Below, piece after piece: positions 1-7,875 of a DNA stretch of 64,000 bases; the first letter of the stretch is position 1, and the number at the start of each line of letters is the position of its first letter. The stretch comes from Nocardia suismassiliense (GTDB lineage: Bacteria > Actinomycetota > Actinomycetes > Mycobacteriales > Mycobacteriaceae). The notes under the pieces were generated by a model. The model made no database searches and was not told the origin of the DNA. It saw nothing but the letters and a program-made list of their open reading frames with translations. The stretch covers positions 7,595,992 through 7,659,991 of the forward strand of contig NZ_LT985361.1 of NCBI RefSeq assembly GCF_900269665.1, given 5' to 3'. Both the position numbers and the translations under genes were made by a program.

Positions 1-86
1 CCACCGCTCCCCTGCTCACCGGGCTCAGCGCGGCGCTGACCGGCTTCGAAAACCACCGGGGCGGCACAGGTTTGTTCGCCGGCTGA
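1..86 (+). CDS. C-terminal end of an upstream gene (partial)
   Basis: An open frame runs from the window edge to a TGA at 84-86 and encodes about 27 residues ending in G-L-F-A-G. The frame has the G/C-rich third positions of a real gene and stops 24 bp before the convergent methyltransferase end, but the piece is too short to assign a family. The start lies outside the window. Confidence 0.35.
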   Translation, partial: TAPLLTGLSAALTGFENHRGGTGLFAG

Positions 87-110
87 GTCCGATCCGATGG
101 ATAGTGCCCG

Positions 111-905
111 TCAGGCGTCGGCGACGAGGTGGCGGGCGCGGGGTTGGTGGTGCCAGGCACCGGACGGGGCGTGGCGGAGGAATTCGGCGCGTAGGTGGGC
201 GATGAAGGTGGTGCCGCGGGCGGTGGCCAAGGGGCGTAGCGGGCCGGAGGTGGTGTGGGTGTCGAAAAACGTTGCCGCGTCGGGGTGGGACATCGGGTAG
301 GAGATGTGCTCGTCGCGTTCGATGCGGGTGCCCTGGGTGGTCAGCGCGGGGGCCAGGCGTTGTTCCCAGGATCTGTCGCCTGCGGGGACCTCGGCGCGTA
401 AGACCTTGGAGAGTAGGGCGAACGGGCCTTCGGTCTCAGTTGCGCTGGGCCAATAGACAACTGACAGTCGGCCGCCGGGGCGTAGCGCGGCGGCCCAGAA
501 TCGGATCGCCTGGTCGGGCTCGGGTAGTTGCTGTAAGCCGAAGACCGATACCACCGCCGCGCACTGCTGTGTCCATCGGGAATCCAGGGTCGAGGCGTCC
601 CCTTGTACGACGCTCACCTGGGGGTAGGGGGCGGCGCGTTCGCGAGCCCTGCGCACCATGCCCGGGGACAGGTCGAGGCCGACCAGCTCACGGTGCGGGA
701 AATGCTCGATCAGCGCGTCCAGCTCTGGAAATGTCCCGCAGCACGGGACGAGAACCGGCCCGGCAGGCAGGGCGTCGACGGTGACCGCACGCACGGCCGC
801 AGCCACCCACGGGGCGAAGCGCGGGACGTAGTACGCCTCATACCCGGTCACCGCCTCGTCCCAGCCCCTGGCGCGGCGGGCGAGTTCTTCATCACGGTCG
901 GTCAC
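111..905 (-). CDS. class I SAM-dependent methyltransferase
   Basis: Predicted 264-aa cytosolic methyltransferase. The SAM-binding motif I (VLVPCCGTFPE, about residues 51-61) is followed by an acidic strand end (LVGLDLS) and a typical post-motif (VVQGDAS), the order seen in Methyltransf_25/11 domains. The start is a GTG at 905 with an AAGGGG ribosome site five bases upstream. It lies 18 bp after the cupin-XRE regulator on the same strand, so the two are probably co-transcribed. The methyl acceptor cannot be deduced. Motif I is slightly unusual in having P-C-C-G in place of the common D-x-G-x-G. Confidence 0.85.
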   Translation of the reverse strand: MTDRDEELARRARGWDEAVTGYEAYYVPRFAPWVAAAVRAVTVDALPAGPVLVPCCGTFPELDALIEHFPHRELVGLDLSPGMVRRARERAAPYPQVSVVQGDASTLDSRWTQQCAAVVSVFGLQQLPEPDQAIRFWAAALRPGGRLSVVYWPSATETEGPFALLSKVLRAEVPAGDRSWEQRLAPALTTQGTRIERDEHISYPMSHPDAATFFDTHTTSGPLRPLATARGTTFIAHLRAEFLRHAPSGAWHHQPRARHLVADA

Positions 906-923
906 GTTGTACCCCTTGCCTTT

Positions 924-1502
924 TCACTCGTGCCGGGGCCGGACGTGCACGCGCTCACCCTGCAAGCCGAACAGAATGAGCAGCTCCACCGCCTGCCCGT
1001 CGGCCGAACCGAGCCAGTGCGGCAGCGAGGTATCGAACTCCGCGGCCTCACCGGGCGGCAGCGTGATGTCCTGCTCGCCGACTATCAAACGCAGTTTCCC
1101 ATTGAGCACGTACAGCCACTCGAAACCGCTGTGCGTTTTCAGCGTCACCTCGGCCGGCTGCTTCCTGGCCGGGATGAGCATCTTGTAGGCCTGGGTGCCG
1201 CCGGGCCTGCGGCTCAGCGGAATGAACGTCATGCCGTGGCGATGGATCGGGTGCAGGTGGATCCGCAGGTCGCCGGTGCGTGGCGCGCCGACCATGTCAT
1301 CGATCGGGACGTCGTAGGCGCGGGCCAGCGGCAGCAGCAACTCCAGGGTGGCCCGCCGCCGCCCGCTCTCCAGGCGGGACAGCGTGCTCTCCGAGATGGC
1401 GGTCTTCGCCGCGAGCTCGGCCAGGGTGATGCCGCGCTGCCTGCGCAGCGCGCGCAGCCGCGGCCCGACCGCATCCAGTACGTCGTCGATGTCATCGGCC
1501 AT
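924..1502 (-). CDS. XRE-family regulator with C-terminal cupin domain
   Basis: Predicted 192-aa transcription factor. Residues about 13-68 form an XRE helix-turn-helix (LRALRRQRGITLAELAAKT, then SESTLSRLESG). Residues about 100-185 form a cupin barrel (a histidine-containing first strand, then GEAAEFDTSLPHW), the usual small-molecule sensor of this regulator class. I chose the ATG at 1502, giving a protein starting MADDIDD, over a start 12 codons upstream because the longer form adds only unconserved residues. It is divergent from the methyltransferase at 1569, and a perfect palindrome in between is a likely operator. The ligand is unknown. Confidence 0.9.
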   Translation of the reverse strand: MADDIDDVLDAVGPRLRALRRQRGITLAELAAKTAISESTLSRLESGRRRATLELLLPLARAYDVPIDDMVGAPRTGDLRIHLHPIHRHGMTFIPLSRRPGGTQAYKMLIPARKQPAEVTLKTHSGFEWLYVLNGKLRLIVGEQDITLPPGEAAEFDTSLPHWLGSADGQAVELLILFGLQGERVHVRPRHE

Positions 1503-1510
1503 GCCCCCAT

Positions 1511-1527
1511 CTTGCCGAGACGGCAAG
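1511..1527. promoter_or_regulatory. palindromic operator candidate CTTGCCG-AGA-CGGCAAG
   Basis: Perfect 7-bp inverted repeat with a 3-bp centre in the 66-bp gap between the divergent cupin-XRE gene and a methyltransferase gene. Position and symmetry fit a binding site for the dimeric XRE protein encoded next to it. Binding itself is inference. Confidence 0.5.
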
Positions 1528-1568
1528 TTCGCGTGCAATCACGAGCGGCCCGCAGCCACAGTGAACGC

Positions 1569-2210
1569 ATGGCCACGCACTCCACCGATACCGTCGCCGC
1601 CCGCTTCTGGGACGAGCATTACCGCACGCCACGACCCATCCGCACCGGGCGGGTGAACCCCGTGCTCACCGAGATCGCGGACGCACTGACCCCCGGCACC
1701 GTGCTCGACCTCGGCTGCGGGCCCGGCGACGACGCGCTGTGGCTCGCCGCGCGCGGCTGGCAGGTCACCGCGGTCGACATCGCGGCCACCGCGGTCCGGC
1801 GCCTCGCCGAAAAGGCCCGGGCGCTGGACTTGCACACCAGGATTTCCGCGCAGTGCGTCGACCTGGCCGAGGACTTTCCCGCGGGCACGTTCGACCTGGT
1901 GTCCGCGCAGTACTTCCACACACCGTTCGCGCTGCGCCGGGCGCGCGTCCTGCGCACCGCGGCACACGCACTGGCCCCCGGCGGCCGCCTCCTGGTCGTC
2001 GACCACGGCTCCACCGCACCGTGGTCCTGGAATCAGGATCCCGACGTCCACTACCCCACCCCGGACGAGGTGTGCGCCGAGCTGGCCCTCGATCCCACGC
2101 AATGGTCCATCGAGCGCGCGGATACGCCGCGGCGGCGGGCGACCGGCCCCGGTGGCCAGACCGCAACCGTCGTCGATCACGTCCTGGTCATCCGCCGCAC
2201 CACACCTTGA
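1569..2210 (+). CDS. class I SAM-dependent methyltransferase
   Basis: Predicted 213-aa methyltransferase with a canonical motif I (VLDLGCGPGDDA, about residues 44-55), an acidic residue ending strand 2 (VTAVDIA), motif IV-like FDLVSAQ and a post-core LAPGGRLLVVDH. The overall layout matches Methyltransf_25/tellurite-resistance (TehB-like) and thiopurine-type enzymes. ATG at 1569 is used. Frame continues open far upstream, but that part is antisense to the XRE gene and not protein-like. It diverges from the regulator at 1502 and may be its target. The substrate is not identifiable. Confidence 0.88.
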   Translation: MATHSTDTVAARFWDEHYRTPRPIRTGRVNPVLTEIADALTPGTVLDLGCGPGDDALWLAARGWQVTAVDIAATAVRRLAEKARALDLHTRISAQCVDLAEDFPAGTFDLVSAQYFHTPFALRRARVLRTAAHALAPGGRLLVVDHGSTAPWSWNQDPDVHYPTPDEVCAELALDPTQWSIERADTPRRRATGPGGQTATVVDHVLVIRRTTP

Positions 2211-2247
2211 CCCCCAACGACTTTCACCCTGAACGGAGGGGCCGACC

Positions 2248-2739
2248 ATGCCCACACCACGACGCCGCCGCGACGCGGGCCCGCCGCAGACCGGCCCCGG
2301 CGAAAAGGAGGTGCTGCTCGGCTTTCTCGGCTACCTGCGCGACGCGGTAGTCGCCAAAACCGACGGCGTGCCGGAACCGCAGATCCGCACCCCCGGTGTC
2401 GACTCCGGGACGAATCTGCTCGGCTTGATCAAGCACCTCACCCAGGTCGAGCGCTACTGGCTGCTCGAGCACCCGGTCACCGACTGGGCGGCCACCTTTC
2501 ATCCGACGGCCGACGAGCGCGCCGAGCAACTCCTCGATGCCTACCGGCAGACCAACGCCGCGGCGAACGAGGCCATCGCCACCTGCACCGACCTCACCGC
2601 ACCCGGCCCACGACCGGGTGGACGCCGCGCCGCACCGGCCTGGCGCTGGACGCTGACCCACATGATCGAGGAGACGGGCAGGCACGCCGGGCACGCCGAC
2701 ATCCTGCGTGAACTCATCGACGGCGCCACCGGGCGCTGA
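2248..2739 (+). CDS. DinB/DUF664 family protein
   Basis: Predicted 163-aa protein with the DUF664 four-helix DinB-like fold. Likely metal-ligand histidines are in LIKHLTQVERYW (about residues 53-64) and in the HMIEETGRHAGHADILRE block (about 139-156). Many actinobacterial members are thought to be thiol- (mycothiol-) dependent transferases, but the reaction here is unknown. The ATG at 2248 follows a GGAGG site. It lies 37 bp after the methyltransferase on the same strand and may share its transcript. Confidence 0.86.
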   Translation: MPTPRRRRDAGPPQTGPGEKEVLLGFLGYLRDAVVAKTDGVPEPQIRTPGVDSGTNLLGLIKHLTQVERYWLLEHPVTDWAATFHPTADERAEQLLDAYRQTNAAANEAIATCTDLTAPGPRPGGRRAAPAWRWTLTHMIEETGRHAGHADILRELIDGATGR

Positions 2740-2764
2740 ATCCCCTTGTAGCAGAGAGACACCC

Positions 2765-3790
2765 ATGCGTTATCCGAAACGTCCTGCCCGCCTGATCGCT
2801 GCCGCCGCGGCCGCGCTCGTGCTGATCACCGGGTGTGGATCCACCACCGACGCGGCAAGACCGGCGGACCCGGTGGCCGCACAGCAGGCCTCCGGTTTCG
2901 ACGCCGCCACCCGCGACGACGCGGAGTTCAACCGCACCTTCCGGCACGAGTTCGCCGACGTCGACGGCGTGCGCATGCACTACGTCACCGGCGGCTCCGG
3001 CCCTGCCCTGGTGCTGCTGCACGGCTGGCCGCAGACCTGGTTCGAGTGGCGCGCGATCATGCCCGCCCTGGCCGAGCACTACACCGTGTACGCGCTCGAC
3101 CTGCCCGGTCTCGGTGACAGCACCGGGTCCCCGACGTCCTACGACAAAGCGACCCTGGCCCGCTACGTGCACACCCTCGTCGCCGAGCAGCTCGGACTGC
3201 GCGAGGCCAGGGTCGTCGGGCACGATCTGGGCGCGGCGGTGGCGTTCCAGTACGCCGCTCAATTCCCGCGAGACATCAGCAAACTCGGCTATTTGGATCT
3301 GCCGCTACCGGGGCCTGCGGTCAGCGGTGCGCAGTATCGGAATATGAGCTGGCACATCGCGTTCCACGCGCAACGGCAAGTCCCCGAGGCCGTGGTCGGC
3401 GACGATGTGCGCGAGTACCTCAGCCTGTTCTATCCGCAGGTCGCCTTCGGCGGCACCGCATTCGGCGGTTCGGGCGCGGCGTCACCGTTCAGCGACGCCG
3501 AAATCGATGAGTACACCCGCACTTACCGGCGTCCCGAGGTGCTGCACGGCGGGTTCGAGTTGTATCGCACCCTCGACCAGGATGTCGCCGCCAATATCGC
3601 GGCGTCGCCCATCAGTACACCGACGTTGGTGCTGACCGCCGCCGGACTGGTCGACTCGACCATGGCGACCGTCGCGCCGCGCATTGCCACGGTGACCCGC
3701 GCGGTCGAGGTGCCGCGGGCAGGGCATTGGCTCGCCGAGGAGAACCCGAAGTTCGTCACCGACGAACTACTCGCCTTCCTCGGTTCCTGA
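2765..3790 (+). CDS. exported alpha/beta-hydrolase lipoprotein (epoxide hydrolase-like)
   Basis: Predicted 341-aa lipoprotein. An N-terminal signal ends in a lipobox (LITGC, Cys about residue 25). The alpha/beta-hydrolase core has the oxyanion motif HGWPQTW, a nucleophile elbow GHDLG in which Asp replaces Ser, and a C-terminal catalytic His in AGHWLAEE. An Asp nucleophile plus H-G-W-P is characteristic of epoxide hydrolases and haloalkane/haloacetate dehalogenases. I chose the ATG at 2765, 25 bp after the DinB gene, since only this start gives a clean signal peptide. Substrate unknown. Confidence 0.9.
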   Translation: MRYPKRPARLIAAAAAALVLITGCGSTTDAARPADPVAAQQASGFDAATRDDAEFNRTFRHEFADVDGVRMHYVTGGSGPALVLLHGWPQTWFEWRAIMPALAEHYTVYALDLPGLGDSTGSPTSYDKATLARYVHTLVAEQLGLREARVVGHDLGAAVAFQYAAQFPRDISKLGYLDLPLPGPAVSGAQYRNMSWHIAFHAQRQVPEAVVGDDVREYLSLFYPQVAFGGTAFGGSGAASPFSDAEIDEYTRTYRRPEVLHGGFELYRTLDQDVAANIAASPISTPTLVLTAAGLVDSTMATVAPRIATVTRAVEVPRAGHWLAEENPKFVTDELLAFLGS

Positions 3791-3969
3791 CCGCGCACGC
3801 TGTGCTGTTTGCGCTCAAACGTGTTGTCGCGCTTAACCATCTGAAGCCACGGTGATGTTCGTCGACAAGCGGAGACAAACACAACAAGATGTCCACCGAG
3901 GTGTTCTGTTGTCGTCACTTCGCGGATAGCTGGTGGGTCTGGACTGATTCGCAGAAAGGGGCCCAGGTC

Positions 3970-4938
3970 ATGCGCCGTAATCCGATTGTCTCGATGACTA
4001 TTGCCGCGATTGCCGCCGGGGTGGTGGCCGCACCCGCCGCCGCCGGCGAGCCGAACGGTCCGGCCGGGTCGCGACCGCCGTACCCCGTCTCCTACCTGTT
4101 CAGCGACGCGGTAGACGCCGAGATGGACCACCCCGGCGCCCCGCCGGTCGGCGCCAACGACTGGAGCTGCAAACCCACTGCGCTGCATCCTAATCCGATT
4201 GTGCTGGTGCACGGCGGGCCGGAGACGGTGCGCCTGGATTGGGGTGCGCTCGCGCCGTTGCTGGCGAACAACGGCTACTGCGTCTACGCCCTGAGCTACG
4301 GCGCGCTCCCGGGAATGCCCGGGCCGCTCGGCGCGCTCGGCGGGCTGCTGCCGATCGAGCAGAGCGCACAGCAGTTGCGCGACTTCATCATCAAGGTGCG
4401 GGCGGCGACTGGCGCGCAGAGCGTCGATATCGTCGCGCACTCGGAAGGCAGCCTGGTCACCGACTACTACGCCAAGTTCCTCGGCGGCGCGAACAAGATC
4501 GACCGCTTCATCTCGATCGGGCCGGGCTGGAACGGCACCAGCTCGCTCGGGTTCGGCGCCCTGTTCACCGCACTGGCCGCCCGGCTGCGGCTGACGCCCG
4601 CACTCACTGCCGTCGTGGACCCGGTCTGTGCCGCCTGCTTGCAGATTCAGACCGGCTCGGACTTCCTACGCAAGCTCGCCAGCGCGGGCAGCACGGTGCC
4701 CGGCGTCACCTACACCAACATCGTCACCGAGCACGATGAGTTCGTGGTGCCGTACTCCAGCGGAATCGTGCAGGGGCCGAACGTTTCCAACCACGTCGTC
4801 CAGGATTACTGCACCGGCGACTTGACCGACCATCTGCTGCTGCCCTACGACAAGGTGGTCGCTCAGCTCGTATTGAACGCGCTGGACCCGGACAACACCG
4901 CCCACCCGACCTGCACCACCACCCCGCCCAACAGCTGA
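3970..4938 (+). CDS. secreted lipase/esterase
   Basis: Predicted 322-aa secreted serine hydrolase. Residues 1-26 form a Sec signal ending in AAPAAAG. The mature part contains an oxyanion HGGPET, a nucleophile elbow AHSEGS (Ala instead of the first Gly, common in actinobacterial class-2 lipases), a candidate acid in EHDEFVVP and a candidate His in DLTDHLLLP. Three or four cysteines probably form disulfides. The ATG at 3970 was chosen for its signal peptide. A 27-codon upstream extension lacks one. Likely substrates are short-chain acylglycerols or esters. Confidence 0.87.
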   Translation: MRRNPIVSMTIAAIAAGVVAAPAAAGEPNGPAGSRPPYPVSYLFSDAVDAEMDHPGAPPVGANDWSCKPTALHPNPIVLVHGGPETVRLDWGALAPLLANNGYCVYALSYGALPGMPGPLGALGGLLPIEQSAQQLRDFIIKVRAATGAQSVDIVAHSEGSLVTDYYAKFLGGANKIDRFISIGPGWNGTSSLGFGALFTALAARLRLTPALTAVVDPVCAACLQIQTGSDFLRKLASAGSTVPGVTYTNIVTEHDEFVVPYSSGIVQGPNVSNHVVQDYCTGDLTDHLLLPYDKVVAQLVLNALDPDNTAHPTCTTTPPNS

Positions 4939-4950
4939 GCGCGCACGAAC

Positions 4951-4990
4951 AAAAAAGTGCCGCCGGACTCCTCGTCGAGTCCGGCGGCAC
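4951..4990 (-). terminator. intrinsic terminator of the SCP-domain gene
   Basis: A perfect 14-bp stem (4957-4970 with 4977-4990) and 6-nt loop, followed in the minus direction by six T residues (4956-4951). It lies 16 bp beyond the stop of the minus-strand gene ending at 5007 and may also stop the convergent lipase transcript. Confidence 0.8.
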
Positions 4991-5006
4991 CGCTGGGGGT
5001 GGGGGG

Positions 5007-6059
5007 TTACCAGGCGCCCTTACCTACGAGCTTTCCGAAGATCTCGTCGAAGCCGTTGCTCCACGGGTCCCAGGTCGCATTGTTCGCCGGCTTGTCGAAG
5101 CCGTTGCTCCAGGGATCCCAGGAGGACTCGCCGGTATTGGCCTCGGCGTTAGCCCACGGGTCCCATGACGAATCACCCCAGGGGTTCCAGGACGCTTCGC
5201 CACTATCCGGCGTGGTCTCGGAGCCGTCGCCCCACGGGTCCCAAGACGAATTGTCACCATTGTCCGAATTATTGTCGGAGCCGTCGCCCCACGGATCCCA
5301 GGACGAATTGTCGCCATTGTCCGAACCGTCACCCCAGGGATTCCACTGATCGCAGGGCGGATTACCGTCGCCGCCGGAAGGGGTATCGGGCTTGTCCCCG
5401 CCGGGTGTATCCCCGCCGCCGGGCTTGTCCCCACCGCCGGGCTTATCCCCGCCCGGCTTATCGCCCCCGCCGGGCTTATCCCCGCCCGGCTTATCGCCCC
5501 CGCCGGGCTTGTCCCCGCCCGGCTTACCCGGCTTGTCCCCACCGGCCGGCTTCTCGTCCGGCGATCCGTTCGAAGTGCCGAAGTTCTGCGTCCAGTAGGG
5601 CGTGCCGTTGCCACTCTTGGCATAGCCGACGCCTATATCCCGCAGGCCGCAGTTGAGGATATTGGCCCGGTGGCCCGCACTGTTCATCCACGCGTTGACC
5701 ACCTCGGTCGCGCTGCGCTGACCGGCGGCGATGTTCTCCGCCCAGGTCTGCGCTCGATAACCGGTCGCCCTGATCCGATCCCCCGGATCGCCTTTCGACG
5801 AGTTGTGATCCATGAAGCCGCCCGCGGCCATATCCTCCGAATGGCCTTGCGCTGCTTGGGTAAGACGGCTTTCAACTTTGAGAGCGGGACAACCCGCTTT
5901 GGCACGTTCATTATTGGTCAGACTGACCACCGCGTCGGCGGGCGCCTGCGATTCGGGCGCCGCCTGTGCGGCGGGTGCTCCGGCAACGGCGCAGAAAGCG
6001 ACCGCAGAGAAGCCGACAGCGGTGGAAAAAGACAGCATTGTAGCGGGGGAGAAACGCAC
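5007..6059 (-). CDS. secreted CAP/SCP-domain protein with GGDKPG and W-x-P-W repeat tail
   Basis: Predicted 350-aa exported protein. Residues 1-33 are a Sec signal. About 40-162 form a bacterial CAP/SCP (YkwD-like) domain with its usual blocks (NNERAKAG, GHSEDMA, WAENIAAG, GHRANILN). Residues 170-226 are a flexible linker of six to seven GGDKPG-type units. Residues 239-333 carry seven W-(D/N)-P-W motifs in an acidic Gly/Ser/Asn background. The protein ends in a hydrophobic IFGKLVGKGAW. The tail is unlike ordinary SCP proteins, so its role is unknown. Surface anchoring or ligand binding is inference. It follows the Asp-rich exported gene by 38 bp and is probably co-transcribed. Confidence 0.9.
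   Translation of the reverse strand: MRFSPATMLSFSTAVGFSAVAFCAVAGAPAAQAAPESQAPADAVVSLTNNERAKAGCPALKVESRLTQAAQGHSEDMAAGGFMDHNSSKGDPGDRIRATGYRAQTWAENIAAGQRSATEVVNAWMNSAGHRANILNCGLRDIGVGYAKSGNGTPYWTQNFGTSNGSPDEKPAGGDKPGKPGGDKPGGGDKPGGDKPGGGDKPGGDKPGGGDKPGGGDTPGGDKPDTPSGGDGNPPCDQWNPWGDGSDNGDNSSWDPWGDGSDNNSDNGDNSSWDPWGDGSETTPDSGEASWNPWGDSSWDPWANAEANTGESSWDPWSNGFDKPANNATWDPWSNGFDEIFGKLVGKGAW
5061..5345 (-). repeat. coding repeats: seven W-(D/N)-P-W units
   Basis: Imperfect direct repeats coding for units such as S-S-W-D-P-W-G-D-G-S, spaced 5-19 residues apart in the C-terminal tail of the SCP-domain protein. Two neighbouring units (residues 252-261 and 271-280) are almost identical, which points to recent unit duplication. 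Confidence 0.9.
5394..5543 (-). repeat. coding repeats: GGDKPG linker
   Basis: Short near-identical units of 18-21 bp (GGDKPG or GGGDKPG) in the linker between the SCP domain and the tryptophan repeats. It is a microsatellite-like tract likely to vary in copy number between strains. Confidence 0.9.
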
Positions 6060-6097
6060 AATTTCCTTCGAGAGTTGTCGAACTTTTAGAACAAATA

Positions 6098-7024
6098 TCA
6101 GCCGACCGGGCTCGGCTCGAGCGCGAGCGGTTTCCAGTCGGCATCGGCGTCGGCAGCGTCGACGACGTCGGCGTAATCAGCGACGCTTGTGTCGTCGCCG
6201 TCTTCGGTGTAACCGGTGTCATCACCGTCGTCCGCGTAACCGGCGGCGTCAGGCTCCTCGGAGTAATCGGTGATCTCCGGGTCGTCGGCGTAACCGGCGG
6301 CATCGGCGTCATCAGTGGCTTCGGCCGTCTCGGCGTCCCCGGAATCTCCTGCCGCGCCGGAGTAGATGCCGACGCTGGTCTCATCGGAGCCGTCGCCGGC
6401 ATCGGGGTCGCCGGTCTCCTCGGTGTCGCCCCCGGCATCAGAGTTGTCGACGACATCGGAGTCGGCGTCGGCATCCTCGGCGTAATCGGCGGCAGGCGCG
6501 GCAGGCGCGGGCGCCGCGTGCCGCCCCTTCGGGCTCGGCGGATTGGCACTGGTGATCAACTGGATCAACCCTTTCGCCAGCACCGGCCCGACCTCCTTGG
6601 CCAGCGCCTCCAGCACGGTGCGCAGCGGCGCGGGCAATGCCGCACTGCCCGTGGCGAGCGAGTCCACGAGGGTGCCCAGCGGCGACCCGTCACCCTTCGG
6701 CGCGGGTCCCGGCTTCGCGGTGCCGCCCGGCTTGGGCGCCGGACGCTCGCTGCGCGGCGCCGGTCGTTCGGCCCGGACGGGCGCGGCGACGTTCGGTCGT
6801 GCGTGCTGCTGATAGGCCGCGGGCACCACCGCCGGGGACACCACCTGCTTCGGCGGGGCGATCCATACGTCGTCACCCGCGCCCGAGGTGGAGTTCGTCC
6901 CCTCCGCGATGGCCTGCCCGGCGCCGCCCTGGGTCGAGACCGCCAGGCCGATCAGTGTCGCCGTCGAGAGCACCGCCAGTCGCGCGGGAACGACATTATT
7001 TCGCGGCGCGCTGTGCTTCCCCAT
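6098..7024 (-). CDS. exported Pro-rich protein with Asp-rich repeat tail
   Basis: Predicted 308-aa protein of unknown function. Residues 1-40 form a signal peptide ending near AGQAIA. A proline-rich stretch follows (about 75-115), then a short helical segment (TLVDSLATG to LIQLITSAN, about 120-155), then a very acidic tail (about 170-300) built from D-A-A-G-Y-A-D-D-like units. The ATG at 7024 was chosen because it opens a signal peptide. A 64-codon upstream extension does not. It heads a likely two-gene transcript with the SCP-domain gene. The acidic tail could bind cations, but this is speculation. Confidence 0.8.
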   Translation of the reverse strand: MGKHSAPRNNVVPARLAVLSTATLIGLAVSTQGGAGQAIAEGTNSTSGAGDDVWIAPPKQVVSPAVVPAAYQQHARPNVAAPVRAERPAPRSERPAPKPGGTAKPGPAPKGDGSPLGTLVDSLATGSAALPAPLRTVLEALAKEVGPVLAKGLIQLITSANPPSPKGRHAAPAPAAPAADYAEDADADSDVVDNSDAGGDTEETGDPDAGDGSDETSVGIYSGAAGDSGDAETAEATDDADAAGYADDPEITDYSEEPDAAGYADDGDDTGYTEDGDDTSVADYADVVDAADADADWKPLALEPSPVG

Positions 7025-7875
7025 CAGATGCCTTCCTTCGAAATGCTGGATCGCTGGCGAAGCCGACAGCCCACCGCTGGGTACGACCTGATCCGAACTG
7101 CCGGTCGGGAGCCGTTCGACCGCCGCTCTGCGGTCATCTACGCGGTACTGCGGGCTGTCGGCTTCCATTTCGGAGCGTAGAACTCGGCGGGTGTGACCAA
7201 CAAGCAGAACGGACATTCTTACATCGAATCAAGGGCCGATTAACAGTCGCACCGATGCCCGATCACAGCCATATCACAGGAACTGCCTTTGCAGATCACC
7301 ACCGGATCACAGCACGGCTCGCAGCAACCCCGTTCGACGCCTACTGTCGAATCATCGAGACGCTCCGACCGGGTGTCGATAACTGCCCCCAGCAGGGCAT
7401 TGTTAGGCGGGCTAATATCCGTTGAGATTTTCCTTGAATCAGCACCTAACCAAGGCCATTCGTGGTCAAAATGGTTCCGTGACGCGCATCCTGCGAGCCC
7501 GAAGGAAGGTCGTACGCCATCAGTTGCAGACGGAACGTTCGTCCGCAATCGACCCAGGTCGGGGCGTGGCCGAGTCATGCAATTGAAGCAACAATGTGAT
7601 CTGGGTTACACGGAGGTTTAGCTTGGCGTAACGTTTGACGTAGCAGTCGTCGCAGTAGATACTGCTTGCACACAAGTCGGCGCAACACCTCGATGGCAGC
7701 CATTCCGGCTTCGCCACAATTCGCGGATGAACGCACAGTTAACGAAAGATGTGATGTGATTGCCGGTCCATGTCGACCGGCGCGTGCCATGACTCGGTGA
7801 CGGAATGCCACTTAATTTTCAGTGATGGACCGAAGGTGCTGCGGATGAGCCGACGGCTCGATACAAAGGTTGCCG
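7025..7875. other. 851-bp intergenic region, no convincing gene
   Basis: This stretch is visibly less G+C-rich than its flanks and separates the divergent Asp-rich and LysR genes. Several short open frames of 65-110 codons exist on both strands, but none has GC-rich third positions, a good ribosome site or a recognisable domain. It probably holds the two divergent promoters. No clear terminator or small RNA could be defined by eye. Confidence 0.6.

Noticed and set aside
5394..5543. Short direct repeats resembling an array or microsatellite
   Set aside because: They keep the GGDKPG reading frame within the SCP-domain gene. No spacers are present.
7240..7811. Small open frames in the 7.0-7.9 kb gap
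   Set aside because: No ribosome sites, no GC-rich third-position bias and no domain. Treated as non-coding.
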